Part shown: positions 31,701 through 31,901 of the stretch, piece by piece
Layout: every line of letters begins with the position of its first letter
Numbering within the stretch: position 1 is the first letter of the stretch
Source of the DNA: CAYOBW01 sp964402115
GTDB taxonomy: Bacteria; Verrucomicrobiota; Kiritimatiellia; UBA8416; CAYOBW01
Reading direction: 5' to 3'
Assembly (NCBI GenBank): GCA_964402115.1
Contig: CAYOBW010000052.1
Span: 1 to 31,901 of the forward strand
DNA length: 31,901 nt
Program-made: the position numbers and the translations under genes
The notes under the pieces: model-generated
What the model was told of the DNA's origin: nothing
Seen by the model: the letters and a program-made list of their open reading frames with translations, nothing else
Databases searched by the model: none

Positions 31701-31901
31701 GTGCACCCCCCGCTGAGAAGGCCGCCATGCTCCCACGATGTGGGCAGAAGTCAGGCTCCCGCCGCAGCATCTAGTGAGCAGCCCGAGCTAAACGTGTGTG
31801 ATCATACTTGAGAGAACGACCCGACACAACTGGTTTCCGCTCTCCCGCAGGGCAAACGCATCTTATCCCACTGAGATCTGTCGGGTGTTGACCCGGATAG
31901 G
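31701..31901. other. leader and upstream region of the giant-gene operon
   Basis: No gene is visible up to the window edge. The predicted leader of about 93 nt contains a small hairpin at 31732-31744 (CCCAC, 3-nt loop, GTGGG). An 8-bp inverted repeat, ACCCGACA at 31819-31826 and TGTCGGGT at 31879-31886, overlaps the -35 element and could be an operator. Confidence 0.5.
31801..31829 (-). promoter_or_regulatory. sigma70-type promoter for the giant-gene operon
   Basis: On the minus strand, TTGTGT (31829-31824), a 17-nt spacer and TATGAT (31806-31801), the best -10 match seen in the window. Transcription would begin near 31794. It is the only promoter found ahead of about 18 kb of co-directional coding sequence. 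Confidence 0.65.

Noticed and set aside
31701..31736. GTG start at 31736 for the 1595-residue protein
   Set aside because: It would place 12 extra residues before a good signal peptide; the ATG at 31700 fits better.
14058..31811. Many 60-340 codon plus-strand frames across the giant genes
   Set aside because: All are antisense shadows without ribosome sites or recognisable domains.
1..31901. CRISPR array, tRNA, rRNA, insertion sequence or phage module
   Set aside because: None was recognised by eye. The regular repeats in the giant genes are diverged protein modules of hundreds of residues, not short direct repeats with spacers.

Overview
The window is GC-rich, bacterial and densely coded, with 10 supported protein-coding genes and one gene remnant. 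Very large secreted proteins built from LamG-like, DUF2341, Fn3-like, InlB-type and DUF11 modules, together with secreted sugar-active enzymes, suggest a heterotrophic bacterium of the PVC group (Kiritimatiellota, Lentisphaerota or Verrucomicrobiota). That placement is inference from architecture; the window holds no rRNA or other phylogenetic marker. No tRNA, rRNA, CRISPR array, transposase or phage gene was recognised.

Layout. (1) Positions 2-1413: the 3' part of an NAD-dependent epimerase gene (+) converges with a small secreted beta-rich protein (-), overlapping by 64 bp. (2) 1414-1771: an intergenic stretch holding a paired-palindrome repeat. (3) 1772-5329: a compact minus-strand housekeeping operon in the order dxs, tlyA, nadK. 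(4) 5330-5491: a divergent regulatory region with two well-spaced sigma70-type promoters, one for dxs (apparently leaderless) and one for pdxA (+, with a strong Shine-Dalgarno and GTG start). Dxs makes 1-deoxyxylulose 5-phosphate and PdxA makes the partner substrate of PdxJ, so the head-to-head pair sits at the entry to vitamin B6 synthesis as well as isoprenoid synthesis. (5) 6487-6669: the orphan C-terminal end of a SpoIIE/PP2C-type phosphatase, overlapping the pdxA tail. (6) 6690-12202: a minus-strand pair encoding a Tat-exported sugar-isomerase-like protein and a secreted GH38-type alpha-mannosidase-like enzyme with two Fn3 domains and a discoidin-like domain. (7) 12422-14578: a plus-strand transglutaminase-like secreted protein whose frame has no stop where its recognisable part ends and runs 804 nt antisense into the next gene. 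(8) 13775-31700: two giant secreted modular proteins (1595 and 4363 residues) on the minus strand, 46 bp apart, behind one good promoter at 31801-31829.

The most distinctive biology is in the giant pair. Seven DUF2341 domains are present. In three of them, spread over both proteins, a complete LamG-like domain of about 230 residues is inserted at exactly the same loop. Blocks of modules are duplicated within and between the two proteins, and both end in the same short hydrophobic tail with no recognisable anchor. With the GH38 and isomerase pair, the locus looks like a surface or secreted glycan-binding and glycan-processing region beside housekeeping genes. The binding role is inference from the folds.
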